A stretch of 64,000 bases of DNA from assembly GCA_934463115.1 (NCBI GenBank), contig CAKSIN010000007.1:34397-98396 (forward strand), given 5' to 3'. Shown here piece after piece: positions 1 to 7,949 of the stretch (position 1 is its first letter; each line of letters starts with the position of its first letter). The translations under genes and the position numbers were made by a program. This DNA comes from an uncultured Clostridia bacterium. GTDB lineage: Bacteria > Bacillota > Clostridia > UMGS1810. The notes under the pieces were generated by a model. It was not told the origin of the DNA, searched no databases, and saw only the letters and a program-made list of their open reading frames with translations.

Positions 1-143
1 CTATTTTTGTACTCGGAGATAACCGAAACAACAGTCACGACAGCCGTGATTCCGATGTAGGCGCCGTTCCGGTGGAAAATATAATCGGAAAAGCGCAGAT
101 TCGCCTGCTGCCGATAAGCACTGCAGGCTCTTTGTACAAATAA
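1..143 (+). CDS. lepB: Signal peptidase I, C-terminal end (partial)
   Basis: This is the last 46 codons of a plus-strand gene that starts before the window, in the frame beginning at base 3 with the stop at 141-143. The peptide contains the family C-terminal box: VLGDNRNNSHDSR, then G.VPVENIIGKA, as in type I signal peptidases. The enzyme is membrane-bound and removes signal peptides from exported proteins. The catalytic Ser and Lys lie upstream of the window and cannot be checked. Its position before rbgA, rnhB and yraN matches the conserved Firmicutes order. The short remnant is highly characteristic, so the call is firm although the gene is cut by the window edge. Confidence 0.9.
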   Translation, partial: IFVLGDNRNNSHDSRDSDVGAVPVENIIGKAQIRLLPISTAGSLYK

Positions 144-144
144 T

Positions 145-189
145 AAAAAGAGGTGTGGCAAAATTAAATAATTTGCTGCACCTTTTTTG
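145..189 (+). terminator. Intrinsic terminator after lepB
   Basis: An A-rich strand leads into GAGGTG..GCAAAATT, which can pair with AATTTGC..CACC followed by six T. The stem has a small internal mismatch and the T-tract follows at once. It ends just before the rbgA start, so lepB and rbgA may be partly uncoupled. Confidence 0.6.
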
Positions 190-197
190 ATGAGGGA

Positions 198-1094
198 ATG
201 AACAAGCATATGAATAACGAATACAAAAACGATATAAACTGGTTTCCGGGGCACATGACGAAAACACTGCGCATGATGCAGGAAAATCAAAAACTTATTG
301 ATATAGTTATTGAACTTGTGGACGCACGGATTCCGCTAAGCAGCCGCAACCCGTCGATAGACGAAATATTTCCGTCAAAACCGCGTATGGTGGTTATGAA
401 CAAATCAGACATAGCCGACGCGTCGGTTACGGAGTCGTGGAAAAGATATTTTGTCAAAAAGGGACTGCGCGCCGAGGCGGTGTCATCCACAAGCGGCAAG
501 TCACTCCAGGGAATTTTTTCCGTATGCCGCGAACAGCTGCGTGAAAAAATAGAACATGACGCTGCCAGAGGACTTGTGAACCGACCGATAAAGATTATGG
601 TTGTCGGTATTCCGAATGTCGGGAAATCATCATTTATAAATAAATTGTCAGGGAGAAAGAGCACTGTAACCGGCGACCGCCCCGGGGTTACTCGCGGAAA
701 ACAGTGGATACGGCTCGGAAACGGGTTTGAACTTTTGGACACCCCCGGAGTGCTCTGGCCGAAGTTTGAGGACAGAGCAGTAGGTGAAAAACTCGCATTT
801 ACCGGAGCAATACGCGACGAGGTTATGGATATTGAAGAAATAGCATGCCTGCTGCTTGAGTTTCTTTCAAAAAACTATCCCGACAGGCTGACCGAACGTT
901 ACAAAATGACGGATTTTCGGGAGTTGGACGGATATGAGCTGTTGCAGCTGCTCGGAAAAAAGAGAGGGTTTGTTGTGTCCGGCGGAGAGATAGATACCGA
1001 ACGTGCGGCAAAAATACTGCTTGACGAATTTCGCGGGGCAAAACTCGGTCGCATTTCGCTTGAGACACCGCCAGAATATGACACGGAGGAGTAA
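198..1094 (+). CDS. rbgA: Ribosome biogenesis GTPase RbgA/YlqF
   Basis: A circularly permuted GTPase that acts late in 50S subunit assembly. The permutation is visible: G4 (NKSD, residues 68-71) comes before G1 (GIPNVGKSS, 137-145) and G3 (DTPG, 181-184). The N-terminal WFPGHM motif (residues 15-20) is typical of the family. At 298 residues it has the usual length. The start is not certain: ATG at 198 lies only one base after the GAGGG, and a second in-frame ATG at 210 lies 13 bases after it. It is followed two bases later by rnhB, so the two are probably co-transcribed, as in other Firmicutes. Confidence 0.95.
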   Translation: MNKHMNNEYKNDINWFPGHMTKTLRMMQENQKLIDIVIELVDARIPLSSRNPSIDEIFPSKPRMVVMNKSDIADASVTESWKRYFVKKGLRAEAVSSTSGKSLQGIFSVCREQLREKIEHDAARGLVNRPIKIMVVGIPNVGKSSFINKLSGRKSTVTGDRPGVTRGKQWIRLGNGFELLDTPGVLWPKFEDRAVGEKLAFTGAIRDEVMDIEEIACLLLEFLSKNYPDRLTERYKMTDFRELDGYELLQLLGKKRGFVVSGGEIDTERAAKILLDEFRGAKLGRISLETPPEYDTEE

Positions 1095-1096
1095 AA

Positions 1097-1714
1097 ATGT
1101 CGGAAAAATATGATATGCTTGAATATGAAAAAATGTACTACAGCCGCGGTTGCCGCCTGATAGCCGGTGTTGACGAGGCCGGCAGAGGTCCGCTTGCAGG
1201 CCCGGTTTTTGCCGCAGCTGTGATTTTTGACAAAGATACACATATAGAAGAAATAAACGACTCAAAAAGGCTCTCGGAAAAAAAGAGAGAATACTTTTTT
1301 GATGTGATACGCGAAAAAGCGCTGTACTACAATATAGCAAGTGTGGACGAAAAAGAAATTGACAAAATTAATATACTCAATGCAGCTTTCAAGGCATTTA
1401 ACATCGCTGTTTCGGGACTCGGTGAACTGCCGGATATTACTCTTGTGGACGGTAACCGCTGCGGAGAAATGCCCACACCGGTTCAGACAATAGTTAAGGG
1501 TGATGCAAAGAGTATGTCAATAGCTGCGGCGTCGATTCTTGCCAAGGTGGCGCGTGACAGATTCATAACCGAGCAGGGCGAGATTTACCCGGAGTATAAC
1601 TTTAAAAAGCATAAGGGTTATCCCACCAAGGAGCATTTGGAGGCAATCGCAAAATACGGTCCGTGCCCGATACACAGACTTACATTTAAGGGTGTAAAGG
1701 AGTATGTACGATGA
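1097..1714 (+). CDS. rnhB: Ribonuclease HII
   Basis: Cleaves the RNA strand of RNA-DNA hybrids and incises at single ribonucleotides in DNA. The catalytic signature GVDEAGRGPLAGP is at residues 24-36, with D26 and E27. Further acidic residues are D118 in LVDGN and D136 in KGD; AAASILAKVARDR at 143-155 is the type II signature. The start has a clear GGAGGAG six bases upstream. Length (205 residues) is normal. The stop overlaps the yraN start in an ATGA arrangement, which indicates translational coupling. Confidence 0.97.
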   Translation: MSEKYDMLEYEKMYYSRGCRLIAGVDEAGRGPLAGPVFAAAVIFDKDTHIEEINDSKRLSEKKREYFFDVIREKALYYNIASVDEKEIDKINILNAAFKAFNIAVSGLGELPDITLVDGNRCGEMPTPVQTIVKGDAKSMSIAAASILAKVARDRFITEQGEIYPEYNFKKHKGYPTKEHLEAIAKYGPCPIHRLTFKGVKEYVR

Positions 1715-2061
1715 GCAGCGTATCCTCCGGAAGAATAGGTGAGGATATGGCATGCAGATATCTTGTATCAAAAGGGTACAGAATTATAAAACGAAATTTC
1801 CGCGCTGCCGGGGGAGAAATAGATATTATAGCCTCGTGTGGAAACCGTCTTGCATTTGTGGAGGTTAAAGCGCGGAGAAACAATGATTTCGGTTCTCCGG
1901 CCGAGGCAGTCGGATATCATAAACAGCAAAAAATAATCCGTACCGCAAGCGCATTTCTTATGCACTGTGACATATGCGACGAAATAGGATTCGATGTTTG
2001 CGAGGTATACACCGCAACAGGCAGAATAAACTATATTGAGAATGCTTTTGAATCGGAGTGA
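1711..2061 (+). CDS. YraN/UPF0102 nuclease-fold protein
   Basis: A 116-residue member of the UPF0102 family, which has a restriction-endonuclease-like fold but no settled function. The fold core is visible: GGEIDIIA at residues 34-41 (E36, D38) and FVEVKAR at 49-55 (E51, K53), which together form the E/D..D..ExK site. It overlaps rnhB by four bases. The rnhB-yraN pairing is common in bacteria and hints at a nucleic-acid role, but nothing in the sequence shows a substrate. Confidence 0.9.
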   Translation: MSSVSSGRIGEDMACRYLVSKGYRIIKRNFRAAGGEIDIIASCGNRLAFVEVKARRNNDFGSPAEAVGYHKQQKIIRTASAFLMHCDICDEIGFDVCEVYTATGRINYIENAFESE

Positions 2062-2070
2062 TTTTGACAG

Positions 2071-2931
2071 ATGCAATATTTTGACTGCCATTGTGATACT
2101 TTACTCGAAATGTACAGAAAAAACAAGGGATTTATCGGAAACGGCATGGATTGCGACGCTGCGCTGATAGCTGAAAATGACAGCGCAGATATAGTCTATG
2201 CCGTTTTTAATGATGGGAGTATGCTGCGAAGCGATATTCTTTCGGTTATGGATTTGTATGACTCAAAACGCGGTGAACTGACAAACGTTACACCGCACCT
2301 TGCCATAGAGGGACTCGGCAATCAGGCGGATTTTTGCATTGACGATATCGCGCTGTACCGCTCACGCGGTGTGGAAATGATTAGTCTGACATGGAATAGC
2401 GACAATATTCTTGCAGGCGGCATAGCCGGGAACAAAAACGGACTTACCCCGCTCGGCCGTTTTGCCGTTTCAGAGATGAACCGCCTCGGTATTATCCCCG
2501 ATATATCACATGCTTCGGACAGAACAAGTATGGAGGTGCTGGAACAGAGCAGCGCCCCGGTATGCGCAGGGCATTCAAATTCGCGCGCGGTATGCCCGAA
2601 TATGCGAAATGTCAGTGATGAAATCTTTAAATTAATATGCAAAAGCGGCGGAGTCGCCGGAATTAACTTTTATGCTCCGTTTGTGTCGGAAGCAAATGCA
2701 AACGTCGAAGCCGTAATCAGGCACATAGAGCACTTTTGCGCTCTCGGCGGAATGCGGAACATCGGAATAGGCAGCGACTTTGACGGTATGGACAGAAAAA
2801 CCCCGGGGTTGGAGAACTGCGGAAAAATATATAATCTTTACAACGCTCTTTTGGCAAAAGGGTATAACGAAACTTTCATAAACAGACTGTTTTTTGAAAA
2901 CTTTCGCGAAATATTTAACAAATATGAATAA
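2071..2931 (+). CDS. Membrane dipeptidase (peptidase M19) family protein
   Basis: A zinc-dependent dipeptidase related to renal dipeptidase. The metal ligands can be placed: H7 and D9 (HCDT), E80 (AIEGLG), H147 (DISHASD) and H168 (AGHSNSR); D236 lies in the GSDFDG motif. It is 286 residues, short for the family (usually 310-400), and has no signal peptide, so it is likely cytosolic. It begins nine bases after yraN with only a weak ribosome-binding site, suggesting read-through from the upstream operon. The substrate is not known. Confidence 0.9.
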   Translation: MQYFDCHCDTLLEMYRKNKGFIGNGMDCDAALIAENDSADIVYAVFNDGSMLRSDILSVMDLYDSKRGELTNVTPHLAIEGLGNQADFCIDDIALYRSRGVEMISLTWNSDNILAGGIAGNKNGLTPLGRFAVSEMNRLGIIPDISHASDRTSMEVLEQSSAPVCAGHSNSRAVCPNMRNVSDEIFKLICKSGGVAGINFYAPFVSEANANVEAVIRHIEHFCALGGMRNIGIGSDFDGMDRKTPGLENCGKIYNLYNALLAKGYNETFINRLFFENFREIFNKYE

Positions 2932-2945
2932 TTGCGCGTAAAAAC

Positions 2946-2974
2946 TTGCATTTTTGCGATTGCTGTGCTAAAAT
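2946..2974 (+). promoter_or_regulatory. Promoter of the aminotransferase-purB pair
   Basis: TTGCAT and TAAAAT are separated by 17 bases, about 40 bases before the aminotransferase start. The spacing is ideal and the boxes are near consensus for the housekeeping sigma factor. Confidence 0.6.
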
Positions 2975-3015
2975 ATATATTATAAAGAATATATCATGAA
3001 TCGGAGGATTTTCAA

Positions 3016-4200
3016 ATGGTATTGTCAGAAAAATTCCTGAGTATAGATCCGTCGCCGACGCTTCTTATTGACAGTAAATTCAAACAAATGAAGGCGGACG
3101 GTCTTGATGTTGTCGGATTCGGTGCCGGCGAGCCGGACTTTGATACGCCGAAGCACATACGTGATGCGGCGATAGAGGCCATAAACAACGGATTTACAAA
3201 ATACACACCGGCGTCCGGAACCCCTGCGCTTAAGCGCGCGGTATGCGCAAAATTCCTGCGTGACAACGGTTTGGTGTACGATACCAACCAGATTGTTGCG
3301 AGTAACGGCGCAAAACATTCGCTTGTAAATGTTTTCGGGGCGATTTTAAATCCCGGAGACGAAGTGATTATTCCGGCCCCTTATTGGGTTAGCTATCCTC
3401 AAATTGTTAAGTACAACGACGGTGTGCCGGTTGTACTCCATACAAGAGAAGAAAATCACTTTAAGTTTTCGGCCGACGAGTTTGAGGCAATGATAACTCC
3501 GCGCACAAAGGCACTTGTGTTAAACAGCCCGAGCAACCCGACAGGTATGGTGTATACACGTGATGAACTTCGCCAAATTGCGGATGTTGCTGTGAAACAC
3601 GGAATATTTGTCGTGTCCGATGAAATATACGAGTATCTTGTATACGACGGTGTGGAGCATGTCAGCATTGCGTCGCTCGGCGATGATATAAAGGATCTTA
3701 CGATTATAATAAGCGGGGTGTCCAAAACCTATGCGATGACCGGCTGGAGAATAGGGTACACTGCGTCCAATGCCGAAATAGCAAAGCTTATGGGTAATGT
3801 TCAGAGCCACACAACATCAAATCCGAATTCCATAGCACAGGTTGCGGCAACCGCAGCGCTTGACGGCCCTATAGATGATTTGATTGTTATGAAACAGGCA
3901 TTTGACGACAGAAGAAAATACATGGTTGACGCTATAAACAAAATAGACGGAGTGTCGTGTCTTATGCCGCACGGTGCGTTTTACGTAATGATGAATATAA
4001 GCGAATATATCGGCAAAAAGCTCCACGGAAAGCTTATTGAATCGGCAAACGATTTTGCCGACGCATTCCTCGACAACCAGCTTGTTGCGGTTGTCCCCGG
4101 AAACGGTTTTGACGCTCCGAACTATGTTCGCTGGTCGTATGCAACAAGCCTTGATAATATTAAAGAAGGCATTAGCCGACTTGAAAAGTTTTTGAAATAA
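3016..4200 (+). CDS. Class I/II PLP-dependent aminotransferase (aspartate aminotransferase type)
   Basis: A fold-type I aminotransferase of the Firmicutes aspartate aminotransferase subgroup, about 394 residues. The PLP-binding lysine is K237 in SGVSKTYAMTGWRIGY. SPSNPTG (residues 171-177) and SDEIYEYLVY (201-210) supply the cofactor contacts. The N-terminal region (VVGFGAGEPDFDTP) is typical of the aspartate/aromatic aminotransferases. It has its own promoter and a GGAGG just upstream, and is followed 20 bases later by purB. Aspartate made here could feed the purine pathway, but the exact keto acid cannot be read from sequence. Confidence 0.92.
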   Translation: MVLSEKFLSIDPSPTLLIDSKFKQMKADGLDVVGFGAGEPDFDTPKHIRDAAIEAINNGFTKYTPASGTPALKRAVCAKFLRDNGLVYDTNQIVASNGAKHSLVNVFGAILNPGDEVIIPAPYWVSYPQIVKYNDGVPVVLHTREENHFKFSADEFEAMITPRTKALVLNSPSNPTGMVYTRDELRQIADVAVKHGIFVVSDEIYEYLVYDGVEHVSIASLGDDIKDLTIIISGVSKTYAMTGWRIGYTASNAEIAKLMGNVQSHTTSNPNSIAQVAATAALDGPIDDLIVMKQAFDDRRKYMVDAINKIDGVSCLMPHGAFYVMMNISEYIGKKLHGKLIESANDFADAFLDNQLVAVVPGNGFDAPNYVRWSYATSLDNIKEGISRLEKFLK

Positions 4201-4220
4201 ATTCGGAAAGGGAGAACAAA

Positions 4221-5651
4221 ATGTACGACAGATACGAAAGTCCGTTGAATTCGAGATATGCAAGCGCACAGATGCAATATCTGTTTTCGCCCGACAAAAA
4301 ATTTAAAACATGGCGCAAACTGTGGATAGCGCTTGCCGAATCGGAAAAGGAACTTGGTCTCGACATAACCGATGAGCAGATAGCGGAACTCAAGGCACAT
4401 TCGGAGGATATTAACTACGATGTGGCAAAGCAGCGCGAAAAGGAAGTCCGCCACGATGTTATGAGTCACGTTTACGCATACGGTGTGCAATGCCCGAAGG
4501 CAAAGGGAATTATCCATCTCGGTGCAACAAGCTGTTATGTTGGGGACAATACGGATATAATCATTATGACAGAGGCACTCAGACTTATACGCAAAAAGCT
4601 TATAAATGTGGTGTCGTACCTCAGTGACTTTGCCATGAAGTACAAAGATATGCCTACTCTCGGATTTACACATTTTCAGCCGGCACAGCTAACAACCGTC
4701 GGAAAGAGGGCATGTCTGTGGATTCAGGATTTAATGATTGATTTGGAGAATATCGATTATCAGCTTTCCAAAGCGAAATTGCTTGGCTCAAAAGGTACAA
4801 CGGGAACTCAGGCAAGTTTCATGGAATTGTTTGACGGTGACCACGAAAAGGTAAAAAAGCTCGATAAAATGATAGCCGAAAAAATGGGTTACAGCGATGT
4901 ATTTCCTGTTTCGGGGCAGACATATACGCGAAAGCTTGATTCCGAAATGCTGTCGGTACTAAGCCTTATTGCGCAGAGCGCTTATAAATTCAGCAATGAC
5001 ATTCGCCTGCTGCAAAATTTAAAGGAGATAGAGGAACCGTTCGAAAAGCATCAGATTGGTTCGTCGGCTATGGCATACAAACGTAATCCGATGCGCAGCG
5101 AGCGTATTTCATCGCTTGCAAGGTACGTAATTACCGCCGCACTTAACCCGGCAATTACTGCTTCTACGCAGTGGTTTGAGAGAACTCTCGACGACAGCGC
5201 CAACAAGCGTATTTCCGTTGCCGAGGCTTTTCTCGCTACGGACGCTGTTTTGGGAATATACATGAATGTTGCCGAGGGACTTGTGGTTTATCCCAAGGTT
5301 ATAGAGCAGCATATACAAAACGAACTCCCGTTCATGGCTACGGAAAATATTATGATGAGTGCGGTTAAAAAAGGCGGAGACCGTCAGGAGCTTCATGAGC
5401 GTATTCGCGTTCACTCCATGGAGGCCGGAAAAACCGTTAAAATTGAGGGCAAAAAGAATGACCTCATAGAGCGTATAGCGAATGATCCTGCCTTTGATAT
5501 TGATGCCGAGGAACTCGAAAGTGTTCTGAAAAGCGAGGATTATGTCGGCCGCGCACCGCAGCAGACCGAGGAATATATATCGGAATATGTGCGCCCGATG
5601 CTCATTGAAAATGCCGATTTGCTCGGTGAAAAGACGGAACTCAGTGTGTGA
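4221..5651 (+). CDS. purB: Adenylosuccinate lyase
   Basis: Acts in purine synthesis, splitting SAICAR and adenylosuccinate with release of fumarate. The family signature GSSAMAYKRNPMRSERI is at about residues 277-293. GATSCYVGDNTDI (about 101-113) and TLGFTHFQPAQ (about 148-158) are the other active-site segments. At 476 residues it belongs to the longer form common in Clostridia. GGGAG lies upstream of the start. It is probably co-transcribed with the aminotransferase. Downstream comes a separate promoter for the nitrogen operon. Confidence 0.96.
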   Translation: MYDRYESPLNSRYASAQMQYLFSPDKKFKTWRKLWIALAESEKELGLDITDEQIAELKAHSEDINYDVAKQREKEVRHDVMSHVYAYGVQCPKAKGIIHLGATSCYVGDNTDIIIMTEALRLIRKKLINVVSYLSDFAMKYKDMPTLGFTHFQPAQLTTVGKRACLWIQDLMIDLENIDYQLSKAKLLGSKGTTGTQASFMELFDGDHEKVKKLDKMIAEKMGYSDVFPVSGQTYTRKLDSEMLSVLSLIAQSAYKFSNDIRLLQNLKEIEEPFEKHQIGSSAMAYKRNPMRSERISSLARYVITAALNPAITASTQWFERTLDDSANKRISVAEAFLATDAVLGIYMNVAEGLVVYPKVIEQHIQNELPFMATENIMMSAVKKGGDRQELHERIRVHSMEAGKTVKIEGKKNDLIERIANDPAFDIDAEELESVLKSEDYVGRAPQQTEEYISEYVRPMLIENADLLGEKTELSV

Positions 5652-5697
5652 TGAACATGCACCGAAAAAATTTTTTTAAAAAATTTTCAAAAAAGTA

Positions 5698-5726
5698 TTG
5701 ACAAATTTTGAAAATGGGTGTAGACT
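5698..5726 (+). promoter_or_regulatory. Promoter of the glnN-amt-asnB operon
   Basis: A perfect TTGACA is followed after 17 bases by TAGACT. The predicted start of transcription, near 5733, is immediately before the leader hairpins. Confidence 0.7.
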
Positions 5727-5732
5727 TATATG

Positions 5733-5793
5733 CATACAAGGCAAGGATGCCTTACGGATTAACAGTCCGCTAAGCATCCTTGCCTTTTTTTGT
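5733..5793 (+). promoter_or_regulatory. Attenuator-like leader with mutually exclusive hairpins before glnN
   Basis: Between the promoter and glnN lies a strong terminator: GGCAAGGATGC (from about 5741) pairs with GCATCCTTGCC and is followed by seven T. Its 5' arm can instead form a small hairpin, AAGGC-loop-GCCTT, with a six-base loop AAGGAT; inside the terminator loop CGGA..TCCG can also pair. The exclusive pairing is typical of attenuation. An A at loop position 1 and a G at position 4 match the hexaloop reported for ANTAR-protein RNA targets, known on nitrogen genes of Clostridia. The second hairpin does not clearly match, so the ANTAR link is inference. Confidence 0.6.
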
Positions 5794-5825
5794 ACTTAAA
5801 AATTCAAAAAGTGAGGTTGATTAAA

Positions 5826-7919
5826 ATGGTAACAGTACCGGAAATCTTCGGAGAAAACGTTTTTGATGACAGAGAAATGAAAGCACGTCTTTCGGCCGGA
5901 GTATATAATTCGCTGAAAAAGACGATTGAAGAGGGCAATCAGCTTGATCCGACTGTAGCCAATGCTGTTGCCGCAGCAATGAAAGAGTGGGCAACCGAAA
6001 AGGGAGCAACGCATTATACACATTGGTTCCAGCCTATGACGGGTGTGACTGCCGAAAAGCACGACAGCTTTATATCTCCGGCGCCGGACGGCGGTGTTAT
6101 AATGGAGTTCTCGGGCAAAGAGCTTATCAAAGGCGAGCCCGATGCGTCATCGTTCCCGTCCGGCGGACTCAGAGCAACGTTTGAGGCAAGAGGTTATACA
6201 GCCTGGGATCCTACATCATATGCATTCATCAAAGGCAAGACGCTATGCATTCCCACAGCGTTCTGCTCATACACGGGCGAGGCACTTGATAAGAAAACAC
6301 CGCTCTTAAGGTCTATGGCAGCTCTTAACAAGCAGGCACTCAGAATACTGAAATTGTTTGGAAATGACAGCGTACATATGGTAAGAACATCTGTAGGACC
6401 GGAGCAGGAGTACTTTTTGGTAGATAAAGAAATGTTCGACAAGAGAAAAGACCTTATCTTCACCGGCAGAACACTTTTTGGTGCAAAACCGCCGAAAGGT
6501 CAGGAGATGGACGATCACTACTTCGGAATAATCAAACCGAGAGTTGCCGAGTTTATGGATGACCTTAACAACGAACTCTGGAAGCTTGGAATATTGGCAA
6601 AAACTCAGCACAATGAGGTTGCTCCGGCACAGCACGAGCTCGCGCCGATATACACAACTACAAACATTGCGACAGACCACAACCAGCTCACAATGGAAAT
6701 AATGCAAAAAGTTGCGTCAAGACACGGTCTGGTTTGCCTGCTCCACGAAAAACCTTTCGCCGGTGTAAACGGCTCGGGTAAACACAACAACTGGTCAATT
6801 GCCACAGATACCGGAGTAAATCTTCTCACACCGGGTGAAACACCTTATGAAAATGCACAGTTCCTGCTGTTCCTGGTTGCCGTTATCAAGGCTGTGGATG
6901 AATATCAGGATTTGCTCAGACTTTCGGTTGCAACGGCAGGAAACGATCACCGTCTCGGAGCTAACGAAGCACCGCCGGCTGTTATATCAATATTCCTCGG
7001 CGATGAGCTCCAGGCAGTTCTCGACGCTATGGAGAATGACACTGATTATGTATCCGGCAAAAAGTCAAAAATGAAACTCGGCGTTGATGTCCTTCCGGTA
7101 TTTAAAAAGGATACGACAGACAGAAACAGAACATCGCCGTTTGCATTCACCGGAAACAAGTTCGAATTCAGAATGCTCGGTTCTTCAAACAGCATTGCAT
7201 GTGCAAACATTATGCTGAACTCGGCAGTTGCGGAGGAACTTAAGGAATTTGCCGATGTGCTTGAGGGAACGGATGATTTTGAAAAGGAATTGCATGAGCT
7301 TATTAAAAAGACAATAAAAGAACACAAGAGAATTATCTTCAACGGCAACGGCTACGGCGATGAGTGGATGGATGAAGCGGCAAAACGCGGACTTTCAAAC
7401 CTCAAAACAACTGCCGACTGTATGCCGAAACTGCTTGACAAAAAGAATGTTGACATGCTCACATCACACGGCGTGTTCACTGTAGCCGAGCTTGAATCAA
7501 GATGTGAGATTATGCTCGAAAACTATGTGAAGGCAGTTAATATAGAAGGACTCACAATGATAGATATGGCAAAGAAAGAAATTCTGCCGGCTATCGAAAG
7601 ATATGTTGCCGACCTTGTTACGACAGTATCAAGAAAAAAGAAACTCGGCGGCGATGTTCCTGCAAGATACGAAACAACGATTATCGAAAAACTTTCATCG
7701 CTTGAAGATGTTATATATGACAGAACGGAAGAACTCGAAAAAACCGTTTCGAAACTTGCAACTGTCGAAGATATCGGCAAACAGTCCGAATTTGTGCGCG
7801 ACGAGTTACTTGCAAAAATGGCGGCGCTGCGTGTTGCGGCAGACGAAGCAGAAATGTTCACGGACAAAAAATATTGGCCTTTCCCGACGTACGGCGATTT
7901 GCTGTTCGGCGTGAGATAA
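5826..7919 (+). CDS. glnN: Glutamine synthetase type III
   Basis: Makes glutamine from glutamate, ammonia and ATP in the cytoplasm. The length of 697 residues and the motifs GSGKHNNWS (about 315-325) and NDHRLGANEAPPAV (about 373-386) identify the type III class, much larger than type I/II enzymes. The start chosen is ATG 5826, which has GAGG eight bases upstream; an in-frame TTG at 5790 lies within the terminator T-tract and is unlikely. The Amt-PII gene follows 30 bases later. Expression is probably set by the leader hairpins just upstream. Call is firm. Confidence 0.95.
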   Translation: MVTVPEIFGENVFDDREMKARLSAGVYNSLKKTIEEGNQLDPTVANAVAAAMKEWATEKGATHYTHWFQPMTGVTAEKHDSFISPAPDGGVIMEFSGKELIKGEPDASSFPSGGLRATFEARGYTAWDPTSYAFIKGKTLCIPTAFCSYTGEALDKKTPLLRSMAALNKQALRILKLFGNDSVHMVRTSVGPEQEYFLVDKEMFDKRKDLIFTGRTLFGAKPPKGQEMDDHYFGIIKPRVAEFMDDLNNELWKLGILAKTQHNEVAPAQHELAPIYTTTNIATDHNQLTMEIMQKVASRHGLVCLLHEKPFAGVNGSGKHNNWSIATDTGVNLLTPGETPYENAQFLLFLVAVIKAVDEYQDLLRLSVATAGNDHRLGANEAPPAVISIFLGDELQAVLDAMENDTDYVSGKKSKMKLGVDVLPVFKKDTTDRNRTSPFAFTGNKFEFRMLGSSNSIACANIMLNSAVAEELKEFADVLEGTDDFEKELHELIKKTIKEHKRIIFNGNGYGDEWMDEAAKRGLSNLKTTADCMPKLLDKKNVDMLTSHGVFTVAELESRCEIMLENYVKAVNIEGLTMIDMAKKEILPAIERYVADLVTTVSRKKKLGGDVPARYETTIIEKLSSLEDVIYDRTEELEKTVSKLATVEDIGKQSEFVRDELLAKMAALRVAADEAEMFTDKKYWPFPTYGDLLFGVR

Positions 7920-7949
7920 TATAGATAATAAAAAACAGGGGTGATTAAA

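Noticed and set aside
198..1094. Overlapping minus-strand frames of 80-157 codons in the rbgA-rnhB region
   Set aside because: They lie opposite well-supported genes, have no ribosome-binding site, and their proteins are rich in Cys, Arg and Ser as expected from antisense reading.
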